NCBI RefSeq assembly: GCF_000626635.1
Contig: NZ_CP007451.1
Location: forward strand, 2,418,001-2,482,000
Origin: Draconibacterium orientale
GTDB taxonomy: Bacteria; Bacteroidota; Bacteroidia; Bacteroidales; Prolixibacteraceae
Direction: 5' to 3'
Length of the DNA stretch: 64,000 nucleotides
Part shown: positions 61,782-64,000 of the stretch, one piece after another
Layout: every line of letters starts with the position of its first letter
How positions within the stretch are numbered: the first letter of the stretch is position 1
Notes under the pieces: model-generated
Seen by the model: the letters and a program-made list of their open reading frames with translations, nothing else
What the model was told of the DNA's origin: nothing
Database searches by the model: none
Position numbers and translations under genes: made by a program

Positions 61782-61927
61782 TTTGCACCGTTCTTTAGAG
61801 CGGTGTATGAAGGCAGTAACAGAGTAATTGATTTTTAAGGATTTTTGTAAATTCAATTCTACAAAAATCCTTAAAAATCTGATTAAGATGGCGAAATCCG
61901 TATCACCGCCTTAAAAGACGGTGCAAA
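61782..61927. mobile_element. 146-bp nested palindromic MITE-like element, copy B
   Basis: Same length and design as 20472-20617, reversed. Termini TTTGCACCGTTCTTTAGAGC... and ...AAAAGACGGTGCAAA. The central hairpin has a 20-bp perfect stem from GATTTTTAAGGATTTTTG onward. It sits in the 3' gap between ruvC and the PatB-like gene. Confidence 0.8.
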
Positions 61928-61933
61928 AGTAGT

Positions 61934-63103
61934 TTAAGCAAAAGCTTTTTCCAAGCGCTCAAGCGCTTCCTGCAGCACACTGCGCGGGCAACCGATGTTG
62001 AGGCGAAGAAAACCGTCGCCGCCAATTCCAAAACGCCCGCCATCGTTTAGTGCCACACCCGCTTTTTCAACGGTGAATTTTGCCAGCTCATCGTTTTTCA
62101 TGCCATAATCCGAGAAATCCATCCAGATCAGGTAAGTGGCTTCCGGTTTCATTACTTTAACGCGCGGAAGTTTTTCCTGTACAAATTTTTCAAGCAGCTG
62201 ATAATTTCCCCACAGGTAATCGAGCAGCTGTTCCAGCCATTCGTCGCCGTGTGTATAAGCGGCTTCCAATGCTACCGAGCCAAAAATATTTCCCATTCCC
62301 AGATGTCCAACGCCAATGGTGCGCTCGTAAGCTGCCAGTTTTCGTTTGTTCGGAATGATTACCAGCGATGAGGTAAGCCCTGCAACATTAAATGTTTTAC
62401 TTGGTGCCATACTAACCATGCAGTTCTGCGCCACCTCTTCCGAGATGCTGGCTAATGGAATGTGTTTATGGCCGTTGTAAATCAGGTCCGAATGAATTTC
62501 ATCCGAAATAATCATGATATCATTTTCCAGGCAGATAGCTGTCAGTGCAACCAGTTCTTCGCGTGTCCAAACCATTCCTCCTGGATTTTGCGGATTACAA
62601 AGCAGCAACAGTTTGGTGTTTTCGTCGATCTTCGATTTCAGATCTTCCAGATCGAATGTATAACGACCATTTTCTTTTTTCAGCGGATTCTCGATCATTT
62701 TCCGGTTGGTGCCTTTCACGCTGTCGAAGAACGGGAAATAAACCGGTGGCTGAACGATAACACCGTCGCCCGGTTTTGAAAAGCTTTCAATTGCATAAGT
62801 CAGTCCTGCCACAACACCCGGACTGAACGAGATCCATTCTTTTTTGATGTCCCACTGATGGCGCCGGCTCATCCAGTTAATCACTGCTTCGTAGTAGGAA
62901 TCGGGGCGGAATGTGTAACCAAAAATCTCGTGTTCGGCACGTTTTTTTATGGCATCAACAATAAAATCGGGTGTTTTAAAATCCATGTCGGCCACCCAAA
63001 GTGGCAGTGCATTGGCCGAGTTGAAAAATTGTTCGAGTGCATCGTGTTTTAGGCAGTTGGTTCCTTTGCGCGGAACTATTTCGTCGAAATTGTATTGTTG
63101 CAT
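61934..63103 (-). CDS. PatB/MalY-type PLP-dependent C-S lyase (aminotransferase class I fold)
   Basis: 389 residues. PLP Lys in MVSMAPSKTFNVAGL. NPQNPGGMVW is the cofactor/carboxylate motif and IISDEIHSDLIYNGHKH holds the Asp and the His typical of cystathionine beta-lyase PatB/MalY. N-terminal LPLWVADMDF also matches. It cleaves C-S bonds of cystathionine or cysteine conjugates. Its stop lies 7 bp from the palindromic element. Followed on the same strand upstream by comB. Confidence 0.93.
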   Translation of the reverse strand: MQQYNFDEIVPRKGTNCLKHDALEQFFNSANALPLWVADMDFKTPDFIVDAIKKRAEHEIFGYTFRPDSYYEAVINWMSRRHQWDIKKEWISFSPGVVAGLTYAIESFSKPGDGVIVQPPVYFPFFDSVKGTNRKMIENPLKKENGRYTFDLEDLKSKIDENTKLLLLCNPQNPGGMVWTREELVALTAICLENDIMIISDEIHSDLIYNGHKHIPLASISEEVAQNCMVSMAPSKTFNVAGLTSSLVIIPNKRKLAAYERTIGVGHLGMGNIFGSVALEAAYTHGDEWLEQLLDYLWGNYQLLEKFVQEKLPRVKVMKPEATYLIWMDFSDYGMKNDELAKFTVEKAGVALNDGGRFGIGGDGFLRLNIGCPRSVLQEALERLEKAFA

Positions 63104-63146
63104 TGTTACAAGGCTTTTGTTATTCCTTATTGTATCGGTAAAACGG

Positions 63147-63836
63147 TTAAATTTTAAGCTTCCGAAGATAATTTAAATCGCCAACCTTTTCAACTTTCAG
63201 TATAAAATCAAAACGGTTTAAATCCATGCACAGGTGAAAATCGCTTTCGGGCGACCAGCTTTCGGTAGCCGGATCGAAAAAACGGGCGCCATCGGTTTCT
63301 TTAATCTTTTGTACCATTGCCGGAAAATCGTTTGGCCGGCCTTCCAGTTCTTTTTTTATGTATTCGGCGCAAAGCGAGTCTTCGGCGGTGGGGTAGCGGC
63401 AGGCAAATCCCATGCATACCAGCGATACTTCTTTTGGATTGGTTTTTCGAATGTAATTAACAATAGCGCCTGCATTTACAAAACTGCCGGTAATTATTTC
63501 GTCGGCATTTATGGCATTTGTAATTCCCTGTGTGCCCGAACTTGTGGTCTGAACCATTGTTTTGGCTGTAATAACTGCATTGTTAATATGTGTTGGCGAA
63601 TTCCCAAAATCAAAACCTTCCGGTTTTCGCTCATGTCGCTCGCCAATTAAAAGGTAACCGGGATTATCCTTTTTTAAGCGATAAGCCAAATCGATATCAC
63701 CAACCGGAATAATGGTTTCGACTCCTTTATTAATGGCATAGCAGGCTGTGGAAAAGGCCCGCAAAACATCGATAATAATAACTGTTCCTTTTGCTTCTCT
63801 GGCACCTTCTGCGAGATGCAGGATATTGATATGCAT
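63147..63836 (-). CDS. comB: 2-phosphosulfolactate phosphatase family protein (ComB)
   Basis: 229 residues. ComB landmarks: VIIIDVLRAFSTACYAINKG near the N-terminus, LIGERHERKPEGFDFGNSPT, TTSSGTQGI and CMGFACRYPTAEDSLCAEYI. The family dephosphorylates 2-phosphosulfolactate, a coenzyme M precursor in methanogens. In bacteria such as this the product may be sulfolactate for another purpose; the rest of the pathway is not in the window. It lies 43 bp upstream of the PatB-like gene, probably one transcript. Confidence 0.92.
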   Translation of the reverse strand: MHINILHLAEGAREAKGTVIIIDVLRAFSTACYAINKGVETIIPVGDIDLAYRLKKDNPGYLLIGERHERKPEGFDFGNSPTHINNAVITAKTMVQTTSSGTQGITNAINADEIITGSFVNAGAIVNYIRKTNPKEVSLVCMGFACRYPTAEDSLCAEYIKKELEGRPNDFPAMVQKIKETDGARFFDPATESWSPESDFHLCMDLNRFDFILKVEKVGDLNYLRKLKI

Positions 63837-64000
63837 ATTTTACTATTTATTTAGAAATTACTAAAAATTATTTAACACGCCATAAATGAAAATGGCACGA
63901 AAATTGTGTTTCAAAGTGTCTTCTTTACATAAAGCCTTTTAATAAGGATGTTGTGCAAATTTATAAAAATATATAGTTGGGCTGAATGTTAAATTATCAC

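Overview
This window is a 64 kb chromosomal segment of a member of the Bacteroidota, most likely a marine or anaerobic Marinilabiliales/Prolixibacteraceae-type organism (the family is an inference). The reasons: starts lack Shine-Dalgarno sequences; several promoters fit the Bacteroidota TTTG-N19-TAnnTTTG type; and there is a SusC-like TonB receptor with a carboxypeptidase-like N-domain, a DUF2723 membrane protein, DUF1080 and Gfo/Idh/MocA proteins, and abundant palindromic intergenic repeats. No prophage, plasmid backbone, CRISPR array, rRNA or complete insertion sequence is visible.

Layout. 1-5.3 kb: argR (cut by the window edge, with a tandem ARG-box operator) and carA-carB, with a small four-helix-bundle gene lodged between the two carbamoyl-phosphate synthase subunits. 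5.4-14 kb: mostly unlinked housekeeping or unknown genes (receiver-only regulator, 2-hydroxyacid dehydrogenase, Nudix hydrolase, 1025-residue DUF2723 protein). 14-15.5 kb: tRNA-Gln and tRNA-Phe amid repeats. 15.5-23.4 kb: M16 protease, O-methyltransferase, PSP1/RicT-like protein, DUF4105 protein, mutS. 23.4-28.8 kb: a repeat-dominated island with a tRNA-Gly/Leu/Gly operon, degenerate tRNA-Gly copies carrying hairpin insertions, one lipoprotein gene, and a 45-unit, 42-bp palindromic tandem array flanked by duplicated sequence.

28.9-43.5 kb is a phosphate-starvation locus: porin, pstS, pstC, pstA, pstB, phoU, an OmpR-family regulator and a sensor kinase, followed by a TonB-dependent receptor, a duplicated beta-helix lipoprotein, a MORN-like protein and a small carboxypeptidase-regulatory-like protein. 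Three promoters here share four in-phase 11-bp repeats of the type nTGTAATnnnn, ending exactly 6 nt before the -7 box. I read this as the Pho box of this lineage and as evidence that the receptor and the small protein belong to the Pho regulon.

43.7-64 kb: an AAA ATPase with a palindromic operator, lipoate ligase (lipB and lipA lie further on, so both salvage and de novo lipoylation are present), ybaK, trpS, a PhnA-type zinc protein, a second degenerate 42-bp-period repeat region, a DUF1080/Gfo-Idh-MocA pair for 3-keto-sugar chemistry, a thymidylate-synthase-fold protein whose nucleophile position reads Ser, lipB, lipA, a TPR protein, a Fic protein with tandem operators, an EamA transporter, ruvC, a PatB-type C-S lyase and comB. 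A 146-bp nested palindromic element occurs twice (20.5 and 61.8 kb) in opposite orientation, with compensatory stem changes.
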